The notes under the pieces were generated by a model. That model saw only the letters and a program-made list of their open reading frames with translations, searched no databases and was not told the DNA's origin. From the NCBI GenBank assembly GCA_031472005.1, contig PZJY01000006.1:992001-1056000 (forward strand): a stretch of DNA of 64,000 bases, written 5' to 3'. Both the position numbers and the translations under genes were made by a program. Source of the DNA: Tetracladium setigerum (Eukaryota > Ascomycota > Leotiomycetes > Helotiales). Shown one piece after another: positions 1-12,600 of this stretch; the stretch's first letter is position 1, and every line of letters begins with the position of its first letter.

Positions 1-298
1 AAAATCATGATGTTGCATCTCAATACCATTATCTATCACAATATACACACACCTCTGCTTGTACCGTACTGTGGAGGATATCTTTCTCCTCTACAATCGC
101 TAAGCCGTATTTTAGTCGCATGTCTCGGCCGTGAACCGAGGCAGCAAAAGGATAGCATAGCTGTCTAAAAAACTCTAGGGTTGTTCATGAATCATCGTTC
201 TTCATTTTGTCTATCATATAATTCATTCAGACTAATAACGCATAATATTCGTGATTCTCCATATTCCCAAATTCTCATCTCAGAGTATCCTTTTACAT
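1..298. other. 3' flank of transketolase, no gene seen
   Basis: Short stretch beyond the transketolase stop codon. It is AT-rich and holds no open frame with recognisable protein similarity. It probably contains the transketolase 3' UTR and polyadenylation region, but I can point to no defined signal. Confidence 0.5.
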
Positions 299-3005
299 CT
301 AAATGAGTTGCTCGAAAGCGCGGTTGATAGGAGAGCGAATGTTTGGCACATTCTTCCAGAAATCAACAGTTGCCACAGCACGCTTGCTAATTCCCTCGGG
401 TGTGAACTCGAACTTCTGTTTCGGGTGTTAGCGCTACTCTCACATAGACATTTCCGATCACATACCTTGTAAACATCCTTATATGGTCCACTGGCACCGA
501 ATCTGTTGAGACCGAATTGCTCGTGGGTATACCTCTCCCATCCCATGGTGGACATAACTTCAACGGACAAAGATGGAATGCCATCTGGAAGCACGCTGAG
601 TCTGTAGTCCTTTGGTTGCGCATCGAAGACCTCGAAGCAAGGAATGGAAACAACACGAGCAGTCAAGTTGTGCTTCTCCTTGAGGTACTTAACGGCGTCA
701 ACGCAGATACCAACTTCGGAACCGGTGGAAACCAAAGTGATATCAGCCTTCTCGGCATTATGGACAACGTAACCACCCTTGGAGGCGTGGCCAATTGTGG
801 AGTTCTCGAGCTGAGGAAGGTTTTGACGGGAGAGGGCGATGATACTTGGGGTGTGTTTTGAGGTCAACGCAACATAGTATGCAGCACTGGTCTCGTTTCC
901 GTCAGCTGGTCGCCAAACCATGCAGTTGGGGAGAGCACGGAAATGGGCGAGAGTCTCGATAGGTTGATGGGTTGGTCCATCCTCACCAAGACCAATGGAA
1001 TCGTGGGTGGCAACCCAGATGGCACGAACTTGGGACAAGGCGGACAGACGAATGGCACCAGCAGCGTATGAGACGAAGTTCAAGAAAGTACCTCCGTATG
1101 GGATGATAGTTCCGTAGGCGGCGAGACCGTTCATGACGGCACCCATAGCGTGCTCACGAACACCATATCGGATGTATCGTCCAGCCCACTCACCAATGCC
1201 AAGCGAAGGTGGCTGGAAGTCAACGGCCTCCTTCCATCTGGTCAAATTTGAGCCGGTCAAATCTGCTGAACCACCAACCAATTCTGGAACAACGTCGTGA
1301 ATGGCCTGGAGAACGATCTCAGAGAGCTTTCGGGAAGCAACTGCGGCATCAGTTGGTGAGTAAACTGGAAGCTTCTTCTCCCATCCCTCTGGGAGGTCGC
1401 CAGTGAGACGGCGCTTGAGTTCTGTAGCTTGGCTTGCGTTGGATCCGGCATACTTCTCCAAAAGTTGGTCCCACTCTTGCTCGAGAGCTGCACCCTCGGC
1501 GGCGTGCTTTTGGTAAATATCATAAACTTCTGGTGCAACAGCGAAGGACTCCTCTGGGTTGAAACCGAACTTGGTCTTAAGTTGCTTGATGTCATCGGTC
1601 TTAAGAGGGGCACCGTGAACACCGTGAGTACCCTCGAGGAGAGAACCGTATCCAATGGTAGTTCGGAGCTTGATCAAAGATGGCTTGTCGGTGACGGCCT
1701 GGCACTTCTTGATAGCAGCCTCAATTCCCTCCAAATCGTTGTCACCATCAGTGACGACCTCGGTGTGCCATCCATAGGCCTCAAATCGCTTAATAACATC
1801 CTCAGTGAATGAGACGTTGGTATCACCGTCAATGGTGATGTGGTTGTCATCGTAGATGGCAATCAAGTTACCCAACTTCAAATGTCCAGCGAGAGATGCG
1901 GCCTCGCTGGCAACACCTTCCTGCATACATCCATCACCCAAGAATGTATATGTGTAGTTGTTGAAAAGGTCGAATCCTGGCTTGTTGAAGGCACCGGCGG
2001 AGTGGAGCTGGGCAATGGCAAGACCAACGGCGTTGGAGAAACCTTGTCCAAGAGGACCGGTGGTGACTTCGATACCTGGGGTGTCGTGCGCCTCAGGGTG
2101 TCCTGGGGTAATGCTGTCTACAGTCTTCAAGTTGTTAGCAGAGTCAAGAAAGGGAGATGAATTTTAGCACTTACTCGGAAAGCCTTGAGATCATCCATTG
2201 ACACTTCATAACCGCTCAAGTGGAGGAGAGCATACTGAAGCATGCATCCGTGGCCGTTTCTGTATGAAAATTAGCTAATTGCAATGCGAAAAACAGACGG
2301 CTGTTCCGGAAGAAAAAGTGTTTGCCAGTATCAATTGGGACTTCTGGCTGTCGCCTTAATCCGTTGCTTATGGTGCTTGGATAAACAGAGAGGAGCCTGA
2401 GTATGCAGTCCACCATCACCATTTGTGTGTCTGTGCTCAATGGGCAAGCTTTTGCTTTTTTAATAGCTGCTGCTGCATTGGTTGAGGATTTGGTGGGGTA
2501 AAGGGCACCAGAACTCCCATCCCCTCCCCAGGAGAGAAGGAAAGGGATAGAAAAGATGGGAAATACTCACGAGAGAACAAATCGATCGCGGTTAGCCCAT
2601 TTTGGGTTCTTTGGGTTGTAGTTCATGATCTTGTTGAAGAGAACGTGGGCAACAGGAGCCATTCCCCTAAAAGGTGGGGTGGTCAGTAAGAGGAGCTTCT
2701 TTCTTCCCCCTTTCGCGCGCAGTATATTTCCCACTCACATTGGGGCACCGGGATGGCCCGAGTTGGACTTGAAGGTAGCATCGACCTGTTGAGAGAGCGT
2801 CAGTAATTTTCCAGATCTGCAGATGGTGGTGTGCTGTGCGTTGTGTGTTGTGAGGGAGAAGGGGGAAAAAAGGTGTTGAAGGAGGCGGGGTCATCATCAT
2901 CGCGACGATAAGATTTGGAGGGGTCAAAAACAGATGGATGGAAACACTCACGGCCAGAATTCGAATGGTGTTGATGGCCAGGGTGTCGACGTCGGTGAAA
3001 GGCAT
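299..3005 (-). CDS. TKL1: Transketolase (6 exons)
   Basis: Thiamine-diphosphate enzyme of the non-oxidative pentose phosphate pathway that moves two-carbon ketol units between sugar phosphates in the cytosol. Exons on the minus strand: 3005-2952, 2785-2739, 2666-2571, 2259-2175, 2124-466 and 415-299, summing to 2058 nt and 685 aa, against about 680 aa for yeast Tkl1. The N-terminus starts MPFTDVDTLAINTIR. The SNSGHPGAPMG motif spans exons 2 and 3, GIEVTTGPLGQG lies early in exon 5, and the ThDP-binding GDG motif sits in FLGDGCMQEG. The pyrimidine-domain segment GVREHAMG follows. The C-terminal exon ends NRAFEQLI. Every junction is GT-AG and keeps frame. The start is the first in-frame ATG and matches the family N-terminus. 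A purine-rich tract on the + strand just upstream reads as a CT-rich leader on the coding strand. Confidence 0.96.
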
Positions 3006-3031
3006 GATTGCGGATAGATGGATGCGATGTG

Positions 3032-3112
3032 ATGGTGAAGGAGGAAGGAGAGAGAGAGAATTGGTTTGTGAAAGGAGGAGGAGGAAGAAGAAGAATTTGA
3101 GTAGATTTTGAG
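3032..3112 (-). promoter_or_regulatory. CT-rich leader tract of transketolase
   Basis: On the coding (-) strand this is an almost pure pyrimidine stretch lying 25-110 bases before the ATG at 3005. Such CT blocks are common just upstream of starts in strongly expressed filamentous-fungal genes and often mark the transcription start region. The role is inferred; only the composition and position are seen. Confidence 0.45.
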
Positions 3113-5525
3113 AAGTTGATGGATGTCGGTCGCAGCTACTTTTGTTGTTGGGGCGGCCGGACGACACTGAGCCTTGGGCCTTGTGAGTGGAGCAGAGAGG
3201 CAAGGCCGGAGGAAGACCAGAACCAAAGGGTTATGTAAGCCCACCACTAATCAAGTCTAATAAGCAATCTGCTTTGCGGAAATCAAGAAAGAGGCCAGCG
3301 TTAGAGTGAAAGAAGCAAGTGAAGATAAGTAGTAAGTAAGTAGTAAGTAATTGCTGTCGTTGTTGAAGCAGTACTTGTTGTGGGGAGAAAGTGGTTATTG
3401 AAGAAGGACAATGACCTCTTTGATACTGTACGGTACAGTCCAAAAAAACCCCTTCCTTTTTATCACGCCCTGGTCTGGAGATACTGGAACTGCTGATTAT
3501 TTTTGGTGGTGGTGATATATCCCCACGCTTTCATTCCCCTTTTTCCAGGCACGAGACTTGAGCTCTTCCGTGGAACCAAGCAGTCCTCGAGTCTCGTCTA
3601 TCATCGTGGAGCTTTGCAAGCAAACACTATTGATATCCAGTTGCCAGATAGCCATATAGCCGCCTCCAGTTGGTGCGCCTCCCTCCACCATGATTACCGA
3701 ATCTCCGCAACTGCCGTGGAGACTCGACTCAGGATTCGAGGATTTGTTGACGTTGGGGGGATCCTCGGACTTACCTATGACGACCTTGTGGAGAAAAAGG
3801 AAAGAAAGAGAGAAGAGAAGAAGAGGACCTTTCTCCCTCTCGTCGCCTTTTTTCGCACATCATTATCCGTGGTGGAGTCATCCCGACTCATCCGACAGAG
3901 AGAGAGTCAGAGAGAGAGGTTGATGAAAATGCTTCATAAAGGAGCCATTCATCACCATTCAAATCAAATTGGCCTCCTCCATTATTTGCTGGCCGCCGTC
4001 AAACTTCCACTGCTCACTGCTCCCTCCTGCAGACACGCCTCAACCAACGCGATTTTCTTTCTCATCGGCTCCCATCCCATCCCATCACATCCCACGAATC
4101 ACCTTCCGGACCTGCGCATCATGGGCATCTCATTGTTGTTCCCCTAACAAAACACGCTGCCTTCTCTCCGATGTTCGGAAATATCCCACTCTCGTGGCAA
4201 GTTGAACCGGCCGCTTCGCTCGCTCGCCGTTAAGAAAGTCTCGCATCAACTATCACCAAAAAGGCCAGCAACAACAGGGTGAAGCAAAGCGGATGGAAAC
4301 CCGGACTACTTAAGAGTACAGTACAGTAGTTGTCAACGGGACGGGCAAGCAGGCAAGGCAAGCTATTTCGAAGTATCTCGCATAGTCGCGGGATTCACGG
4401 ATATCCGGTGCTGCTCCTGTCGTCCTGGGTGGTCGTGGTGGTGGTGGTGTGGTTTTGGTGAGTCCAATAATAAGGCAGTGGCAAGTCCTGTACCCTTCGC
4501 ACTATATCCGTACTGTACGAAACGAAGTAGGTATGGCCAGCAGCCATCGTCCAAAGATATGGCAGCAGCAGCAGCAGCAGCAACATGGTGATGATTGATG
4601 ATGGTGGGTTGCACGATAACCTTTGAGCTTGCCTGCAAGCCCATGTCTGTACTGTATCCAAAAGAGTTAAGATCCAACGGCTTGCAAGGCAAGTTAGTCG
4701 CAAACAATTCGTCGCTTCATCCTCCCTCTATCTCCATACTGCACCGAAACAAACGCTCTCTCTCTCTCGCATGTGAAGAACTTTTTTTTATCTGGAATAA
4801 AAAACCAAAAAAACCCAATATTTCGAATTATCCTTGCAAATATTCTTCTTTGGGGCAAATATTGCCCTTTCGTATGCTTTAGGTTGTTGCTCAACTCTGT
4901 CTGCTTGTTGTTCGCTGTGGATTGCATGCGTCTCTGAGGATCGTTCGATTTTTCGGAGGTGGTCTGACATGGCAGCCTTGTGTCACACCCCGACAAGGCT
5001 CCCTCGAAACTTCATCCGGACTGGGGGTTGCCCTTCCCGCGCGCGCCCATCACATCATCACAGGAGAGAGCCAGCCAGGTTGGTTCTGTTATTTTGTGAG
5101 TGAGAAAGAGAGAAGTCTCTTGAGCTTGCTTGCAATCTGCTGGTTTCGAAGTGCTTCGTTTGTGAGAATTTTTGCTGCTGTTGTGTCTTGCTGTTGTGCC
5201 TTGCTGCACCTTGATGGTTTTGTTGCTTCAATGATGTTTGGTTGAACTACTAAGCCAAGTCTCGAGACGTATTCTCGGAGATGCTTTGCACAGAAATATT
5301 ATTGATTTGAAAGTATCAATTATCAATTGAAAGATATGTACGTGATGAATATCAAAAAACAATACCATCAAACGGCATGCCACCGTCTCTCAACCCTCCA
5401 TTGGGGAGAACCCTCACTCCGAGACTCCCAACGCCAAATGATAGATATGTCACTCCACATTGCCTCTCTCTCACACATCACACACTCAAACACTCAAACA
5501 CTCTCTTCCTCTCTCTCCCTCCTTC
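3113..5525. other. Intergenic region between bZIP gene and transketolase
   Basis: About 2.4 kb with no gene I can support. Short frames are low-complexity and do not resemble proteins. It holds CT/GA-rich patches, a GTAA/GTAG-type short repeat near 3328, a (CAG)n run near 4562-4582, a GTGG-rich patch near 4433, and several palindromic GTAC-type words (3425-3439, 4316-4324, 4510-4518). It should contain the transketolase promoter at its left end and the bZIP 3' UTR at its right end. Confidence 0.5.
4562..4582. repeat. (CAG)n microsatellite
   Basis: Six to seven uninterrupted CAG triplets in non-coding DNA. Simple-sequence repeat, possibly polymorphic between strains. Confidence 0.85.
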
Positions 5526-6386
5526 CTACATCTTCCTCTCTTCACCATCATCCTGCTCAAAGCAAAAGGCGGAAACATCGAACAGCAGCGGATCTAGTAT
5601 CTCCCTCCTCGAATCCTCCCACTCCTTCGACTGGTAATTCCTGGCATTGTTGCTGCTATTGCTATTCGAGGCATCCATCGAGACGCTATCCTGTCGTAGT
5701 TTCTCCAGTTGCTGCTTCACACTCGAGTACTCGACTTGCAGCGATTCATAGGATCTCGAGAGATCTGTGTGTCGGCCCTCGAGCTCATTGAGTCTGGTCT
5801 CGAGCTCCCTCATGTGTTTTTCCTTGCGATCTCTGAAGGCTCGTTGCGATGCTCGGTTCTGGGCACGGCGACGCTAAGAAAGTGAGTGTTAGCAAAGGGA
5901 CATGGGCATGGGTATGGAACGAAGTGTTCGTGAGGGAGGAGTGAGGGAGTACATACGGAATGGACGTGAGACGCCACAACTTTCTCAGTTCCGTTCTTCC
6001 TCCTGCGGCGATCATGATCCTCGTAGATGCCCTCGATGTCCAACTCGACTGGTATTAAACCCATTGGCGCAAGGCCTTCACTGTGTGTGGGGTATTGCAT
6101 GGGAAAGGCGGGGTAGATGTAGCCGTTGGGACCATACATGCTTTCGAAGCCCGTCTATGATGTTTTTGCGTTAGCAGGTGTTCCAAAAATAAATAGGATT
6201 ATTTCTATGGCGTTTTGCAACGCAACGTTGGGAGAAGAGAGAGGAGGGGGAACTCACGTTGCCGTTCATAGGGGAGCTGGCGGAAGACTCGCTGGAAGTG
6301 CCATCGTATAGTCCGGGGTTCATGTCTGGAGTCATCATATATGCGTGGTGGCTATCGCCAGGACTATCGTAGTGTCCGCTCGCCAT
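5526..6386 (-). CDS. AP-1/Yap-like bZIP transcription factor (3 exons)
   Basis: Nuclear DNA-binding regulator. Exons on the minus strand are 6386-6258, 6154-5957 and 5873-5526 (129+198+348 nt), encoding 224 aa with in-frame GT-AG junctions. The basic region RRRAQNRASQRAFRDRKEKH begins at the exon 2/3 junction (around residue 110) and carries the fungal AP-1 signature QNRxxQRAFRxRKE. A leucine-zipper coiled coil follows directly (LETRLNELEGRH, then LQVEYSSVKQQLEKL). The N-terminal half is rich in Ser, Gly, Met, Pro and Tyr (GLYDGTSSESSASSPMNGN), plausibly an activation region. The C-terminus ends FDVSAFCFEQDDGEERKM and contains a single cysteine, so the paired Cys-rich domains of Yap1 redox sensors are absent. 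That argues for another branch of the family. The target genes cannot be told from sequence. It stands alone with a very long upstream region. Confidence 0.92.
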
Positions 6387-6517
6387 TATGTTGGATGGAT
6401 GATTGTATATATGTGTGTGCGTTTGTGTGTATTGAAGAATTGAAGTGGTAGTGATTTGGATGAAGAAGTTGAGAGTGGTTTGATTTGGTTGAGCGTAGGA
6501 GGAGGTGGTGGGTGGTG

Positions 6518-6523
6518 TATATA
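6518..6523 (-). promoter_or_regulatory. TATA-like element of bZIP gene
   Basis: A TATATA hexamer about 130 bases upstream of the bZIP ATG on the coding strand, within a plausible core-promoter distance. Assignment is by position only. Confidence 0.45.
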
Positions 6524-7486
6524 GTCGAAGCTTTGTGTTGTGGTATTCGGCGAGGTGGAGAGAGAGATCAAGGCTGCGGGATATCTGCTGCAAGGCTGCG
6601 AACGGCTCTGGGAGAAAGAAGGTTATGAAGAAGAATCTGATGTAAGATCGGGGGAGCTCGATGACTTTTATGATGAGTTGACAGAGAGAGGTGTGATGTG
6701 ATCCGTTCGGAAGATTAACTAAGGGTAAGGTAGGTAAGTAGGGTAGGTCGGTAGCAAAAGGGCAACGACTCTTTTCTCAATCAACAAGATAAATAAGTGT
6801 GGGGACCCACGAGCCAAAACAATATGCAACAAGCATCAACACAAGAAATGCCAAATAATAATAATAATAATGGAAAGAGTAATAACAGCAAACACCAGCA
6901 GCAACATTTTTCCTACCTACCCTACCCGTATCGTATCGCCCCAAGCGTGAGTACCTTAGTGAGGGACACAACACTACCCTCCCCTCCCCATTATTTCGCA
7001 TGGGTTTTCCGAGAGGAAGATGCTTGCAGCCTGTATGTCTACCTCACAATTAAAAGCATCACCGACCGCCTCCTTAGCACGAGAAAGTGCCCTGAGCCCC
7101 ATGTTGCAGCGAATCAGAGGCCACAGAGGGTGCAGGAATGGCGGTATCCAGCAAAACATAACGGTGTACAAAGTGACGGACGGATGCTCTGGTATCGATC
7201 TCCCACCCATCCCATCACACCCCTGATACCCTGTTGGTGCATCTGTGCAGCAGCAGCAGTACCCTGTTCTGTTCTTCGTCTAGGAAGATGGCGGTACGGA
7301 CATATCAATCAACCCCCTTCCACCCCCCTCGTCGCGACCCTCGACCAACCAACATTCGCCTAAAAGTACATTGTACTGTTTCGGCGAGGTGTGATGTCTG
7401 TGTGTATGTGCGTGCGTTGCGCCTGTGGCACGTTTACCAGGCATTACTCAAAGTACGAGCTATTCTACTGCTGTACCTACCTATTC

Positions 7487-7555
7487 CATTTTACCATTTT
7501 ACCATTTTACCACTAGCTTTTTACCAGCATTATCAAACTCTCTTCCCCCCCCCCC
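7487..7555. repeat. CATTTTAC triplet repeat and poly-C run
   Basis: Three head-to-tail copies of the octamer CATTTTAC (7487-7511) followed, about 30 bases on, by an uninterrupted run of eleven C residues (7545-7555). Non-coding simple sequence. The C run is also a likely place for sequencing-length error. Confidence 0.7.
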
Positions 7556-9615
7556 ATGGCATGGCATGATCCCATCATCCACAACCACAAAAAACCACCA
7601 CAACCCACATCCAGATACATCCATGGCTATCGGCAGCTCATCCCATCCACTCACACGCCTTCCCACCCCATCCACTTTCACTTACATAAACTCTCACACG
7701 CAATTTCGTGCTGCTTACGTCTCATGAGCTGGCGCTGCTCGGGTGCACCGTGCTGCTGACTCTCTGCCTTTTGGGCGTGCGAGCCCTGGTAAGTCCTGCA
7801 AGTCGTGCCCATCTTGCAGGGTGTGCAGTCCCAGTAGTAGGCCACGCTACCCGACCGATGGAGCTCCTCCTCGAATCTTTCTCTCGCCCTCTCTCAGGAG
7901 GAAGAATGGAGAGATCCATAGGCACGGAGAAGTCCACGGAGAGCGCGGTGGGAGGGGTGGTAAGGTGGTAAGGTGGTGAGGTAAGGTGAGGTGATAGGTA
8001 TGAAGCGATCAAGCTATGAAGTGATCCCTTCCGCTATTTTACTCTACGCCTCGTGTTTGAGTGGTTTGGTCCACACATAACATACGCTACTGGCAGATGA
8101 GATGGATGGGAAGACGGAAATGCACGCTGACCAGACTACTACCTGGGCAAGAAGGGAGAGAGGAAGTTGCTACAACAACAAACTACTACTACTACTACAG
8201 TACTACTATCCTTGAACCGAGAGTTACCTTCACTACTCACGACCCACGGATTTACTCGTCTCTCTGCAGTAGTAGGAAACAATGCCCTACCTCCCTCCAA
8301 TGATACCGCTCATCAAAATCCAGGACTTTCCTCTTTTTGGGTCGGCAGCTAATGACGGTACTGTACGGTATTCTGCCTGGAGGACTGTGTTGCCGTTGGC
8401 TTGCTGTCTTTAGCGAGTTATGAGCCGTCCTGTACGGTTCGGTCAGTTCCTCTTATGACAAACTGACAGTTTGCTGACTTTGTCACCCCGTTCATCAACA
8501 GAGCGGGCCTGTCTCCTGTCGATCCATTTATTTATCCTTCTCTCTTGTTTCTAGCCCCCTTCTGCTGCTGCTGCCACTGCCAGCTGGAGAGGTCGCCCTC
8601 GGGGCATGCTCCGTGCTCCCCGCGCGCGAGTTCGCTGGAGCGAGTGACAGGACGACTGAGGACAGGCCAGGACAGGCCAGCCACCAGGATCGGACAGACT
8701 TTCGGCGAACTGCACCTGCAATCATTATTCGGAGAATATCAAGGGAAACGACAGCGGCCTACTGCCTATCCTAGTCTTGGTAAGGCGTTTATGGTCTTTC
8801 ATACAGTACCGGTAATAACATCCATTCAAGGGAACAACCCAAGTTAACCAACGGACGAAGATACAAACTTACTGCACAAAGGATCATTCTGAAACTCAAC
8901 GGCCGTCAGGATGACAAGTCATGTCGAGTCGAGTTAGTATACGCCATCGATTCATACTGTACAGTACGCACTTCTCGGCGAGATGAAGAGAGATATTGCT
9001 GAAAGAACAAGATACACCTACGGAAATAATTTCAATGTTTGATCATTCCCAATTCCAATCAATCTACCTCCAACCATATTCTCAACCCCTCTCATCTCTT
9101 ACACCAAATATCCAAATCTCAAATTCCAGAAAGAGCAAATGCCCATCATGATTCCCCCTCCATCCCTCCCTCAAATTTCAAATCCCTAAGGTCTGAACGA
9201 GGAACGACAGCCGGCGGCCGCATCCCACAAAATTCACAGTTACGCTACTATTCCTTCTTCGATAGCACTGTATCAAGCCCACAAGCCAGCCAGCTAGCTA
9301 CCTTGCCTTAGCTACGTTACCTGGTCGTTTGAACTTTGAACCGCTCCAAGCACAACTGCCTTAAGATCCGGCCCCACCTTAACTAGTCTCAACTTCCAAG
9401 CAGAGTGAAGAGAGAACCCCTCGCCAGTACGGAGGTACTCCCGTACTAGTCCCCACCAGCTCTTCGGAAGGAGATGTTCCTCTGTTCCTTTGAAACAGCG
9501 AGAGGACCGACGTGATAGACACCACGAGGCAGCACCAGGTTCACCTCAGATACATACTGTACCCGTGTGAAGATAGATCGACAGACCAGGGGCTTCAATA
9601 ATAACGTGTTTCTCC

Positions 9616-9622
9616 ATTATTA

Positions 9623-9653
<31 letters not shown>
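9616..9653. repeat. (ATT)n microsatellite
   Basis: About twelve ATT/TTA triplets with one imperfect unit (TTTA), in intergenic DNA. No coding frame crosses it. Confidence 0.85.
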
Positions 9654-12600
9654 CATATTCCAGGACCTGCCTGTCCTGTACTGTAAATGCGATTGTTCAT
9701 TTTTGGATTTTTCTCAACAGGTCGGAAAGTTTGGTACCGAGCTGGAAGAAAGAACGGCATTAGTACGGAATAGGCAAATGTGTAGTTGAAATGATTGGAT
9801 GCTGTGCTCTGTATGTACCCTTGTACGGAGGCACTGTTGCTTCTGTGAGTCTGGACTTTGGGAGCAGTATTATTGCAGCATGAAGTAAGTCTAATTCTCG
9901 CCGAGAGATGTCAAGTTGAGGCGCAAGGACGATCGTTTTGGGGGAGGGAGGACTTCTTGGGTGGCGGGTTTTGGATCAGATCATTTCAAAATGGGCCTGA
10001 GATACTGTCCAGTACTGGTACCTCTCTAGGTCCATAGCATATGATTTTGAGAAAGATTCTTGAGGAACCGCGGTTGTTTTTTCTTCACTTTGCTCTGCAG
10101 TATCAGTACAGTGCGTGTGATTCTGCAAATATTGTAATTTGAGATGGAGTTTAGGTTCTGTAAACATCGAGAGAAGAAAAAGGGAGAAGGGTGGATTCCA
10201 TTCTCCTACGAGTATTCATTTTCCTCTCTCGTCGAAATAGTGCGCTCACGGACTTTGAACTTTTGAAATCTCAAACCAAAAAAACAAAACGCACACAAGT
10301 CAGTTTTTTTCCCTTTCCATCAGAAGACTGACTACTGTGTTTTCTAACTTTCTTTCCCATATGATTCATTTTCCACTTCTCGACAAGCTCGAGAATTGTT
10401 TGAATTTCAAATGACAAATATTCTGTAGTGGGACAGGATCTACTCTCCTCTCCGATCTCGATCTACTAGACTACTGTACCTGCGGAGTAGACAGGTATCT
10501 ACCTCACGGACCTCAGACACGTTTTTTCAACATCCGGAGTAGAAAGTATAAAGAAAACAGAGTGTGAATAACTTGTCCCATGAATCATTGTTATCGTCCC
10601 TCCCCACATGATTATCAAACCTTCAAGACTTTCTCCCCCATCTTCTCGGGATTTGCCTTGCCTTGCCTTCGTTGCCATGCCTTACAAACCTTCTTCACTT
10701 CTTCTCCCGCATGCTTGCCCGCCCTCCCCCCGAGACAAGACAAAGAAGAAACCTAAAATTCCTTAGATAATACCCATTTCTGAACAATGAACACCCCACA
10801 ATGGACACCTCAATAATGACAGCAAAAGATCACCACTAAGAAGACGAAACACAGTGCGGTCCTTTGGAACTCACCCAATCACAATTCAACTAGACCCTAC
10901 TGTATGTACTTCGTATGGAACACATCAGAGAGCCCCCAAAAGCACCGATTAAGCACCAAAAAGAGCACAGCTTTCAAAAGAAAAAAAAAACCAAGATATC
11001 CACCCCAAACTTCAATTATTCCCAGCTATCCGGTGTTCTTTTCCACCCGGTTTCTTTTCATTTCCGATTTCCATTTTTCCATTGATTTCATTCATTCCCC
11101 CAATCCCATACCATACACTACCATGCCAATAAATGCCAATTTAACTCAAATCCCTTGCCTTTCCCCATTTTCCTCCAGCTCCCCTCCCCAAGCATTATCA
11201 AGGGAGGAGGGAAGGATGGAGGATGGAGGATGGGGTCCAGAAGTTCGCTTGACGTCGCTAAATTTATCCTATCAGATGGCAGCTGCCAAGGGTGCCCAAT
11301 GCTGCCAATACTGCCAAGATTTAGGGGACATCACTAGCTCATTATCCTATTTCGGAAATCTGCTCCCGAGGAGGTGCCTTAGGTAATATGCACGTAAGAT
11401 ATTGATCCTAGCAAGTACTGGGAAGGGGGGAACAAGCAATGGAAGTACACTACTTCACGCACTGCTGTGTTTTTCGTTTGATCTACTTTTGATGTATGAG
11501 TAAGATGGGGACAACTAAGGGCAGCTTGTGGAAGAAAGGTAAGAAAAACGTGGCTCTGAACTTAATGATTTATTTTTTTGAAGTTCATTTGAAGTAAGTT
11601 CCTAGTACCTAGTACCTAGTAGTTATGATTCTATATTTAGTGGACTACTGCTACTGCGTAGTTGGTCGGCCTGGGCAAGACTTTTGTCTCTTTGTTCGGA
11701 TTGTATCTTGCCTTGTGCAGTGCTCTCTCTATCCTTCTACTACTGAGCATGCTTATTACGTTCAAACGAGTACCTTACCTAAGTGAGGTTGTTCATGCAA
11801 CTAACTAATCTCGCTCATTATTCACCAAAGAAAGGACCACAGCGGAAAGGTTAGAGCGGAACTTGACCGGGCCAATTTGTAAGTAGTATGATAGCATGAT
11901 AGCCAGCCAGAGTAGCAGGGCAAAGGAAGGAAGGGGGGAAAAAATAATACGATGGATGAAAAGAAATACGAGCACCGCGGCACTTCTCCACCTCTGTCTG
12001 CATTGTTGACTGCTTGGAGTTACCTTTCACCGCACGCAGATACTCAAACCCCACTGATTAAGCTAACTGCTGCTTTGCTGCTGCTTGGTGACGAGGCTTT
12101 TTGGGATTTGGCCCACTACTTCGACTACCTGCCCACCGGATGCAAACAATAGTACAGTACTCCGTAAAAGAGTACATCTCAATACAACTAGTTTGAAAAG
12201 TTACAGGACCTAGTTGGAGAAGGTGCCGGTCAGGTACTGTTCCGTACCGGTACTTGCGGTGTCTACTTGTAGGTCCCACGCTTTCTGGGCATGTATCATG
12301 ACCGACGCACATCTGGTAACAGTGCCTATACTTTTTGTGTTTTAGGAAAATGCCATTCTCCCGTACATAACCGGTGATTCTCACCGCATCACTTCGCCGA
12401 ACACAATATGTGTTTTCTCAGGATGATAAGAATCCCTGGATCGGTACTTCTCCGAGTGGTGAGATGCTCGGGGTAAGGATAATGGTTAAATGTCAAGTGA
12501 TCTTGATTCTCGCGAAATCATTCAGCCGGTAACGGTACACTAGAGATGAGAGTAGTGAGAAAGCGATATGGCGATATGGGCCTCGAGGTATTGATCCATA

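Noticed and set aside
3503..4147. Open frame of 214 codons between transketolase and the bZIP gene
   Set aside because: It is CT- and GA-rich low-complexity translation with overlapping open frames on both strands, and no recognisable motif.
10904..11386. 160-codon plus-strand frame in the gene-poor region
   Set aside because: Serine/proline-rich translation of CT-rich DNA, with no splice-linked continuation and no known motif.
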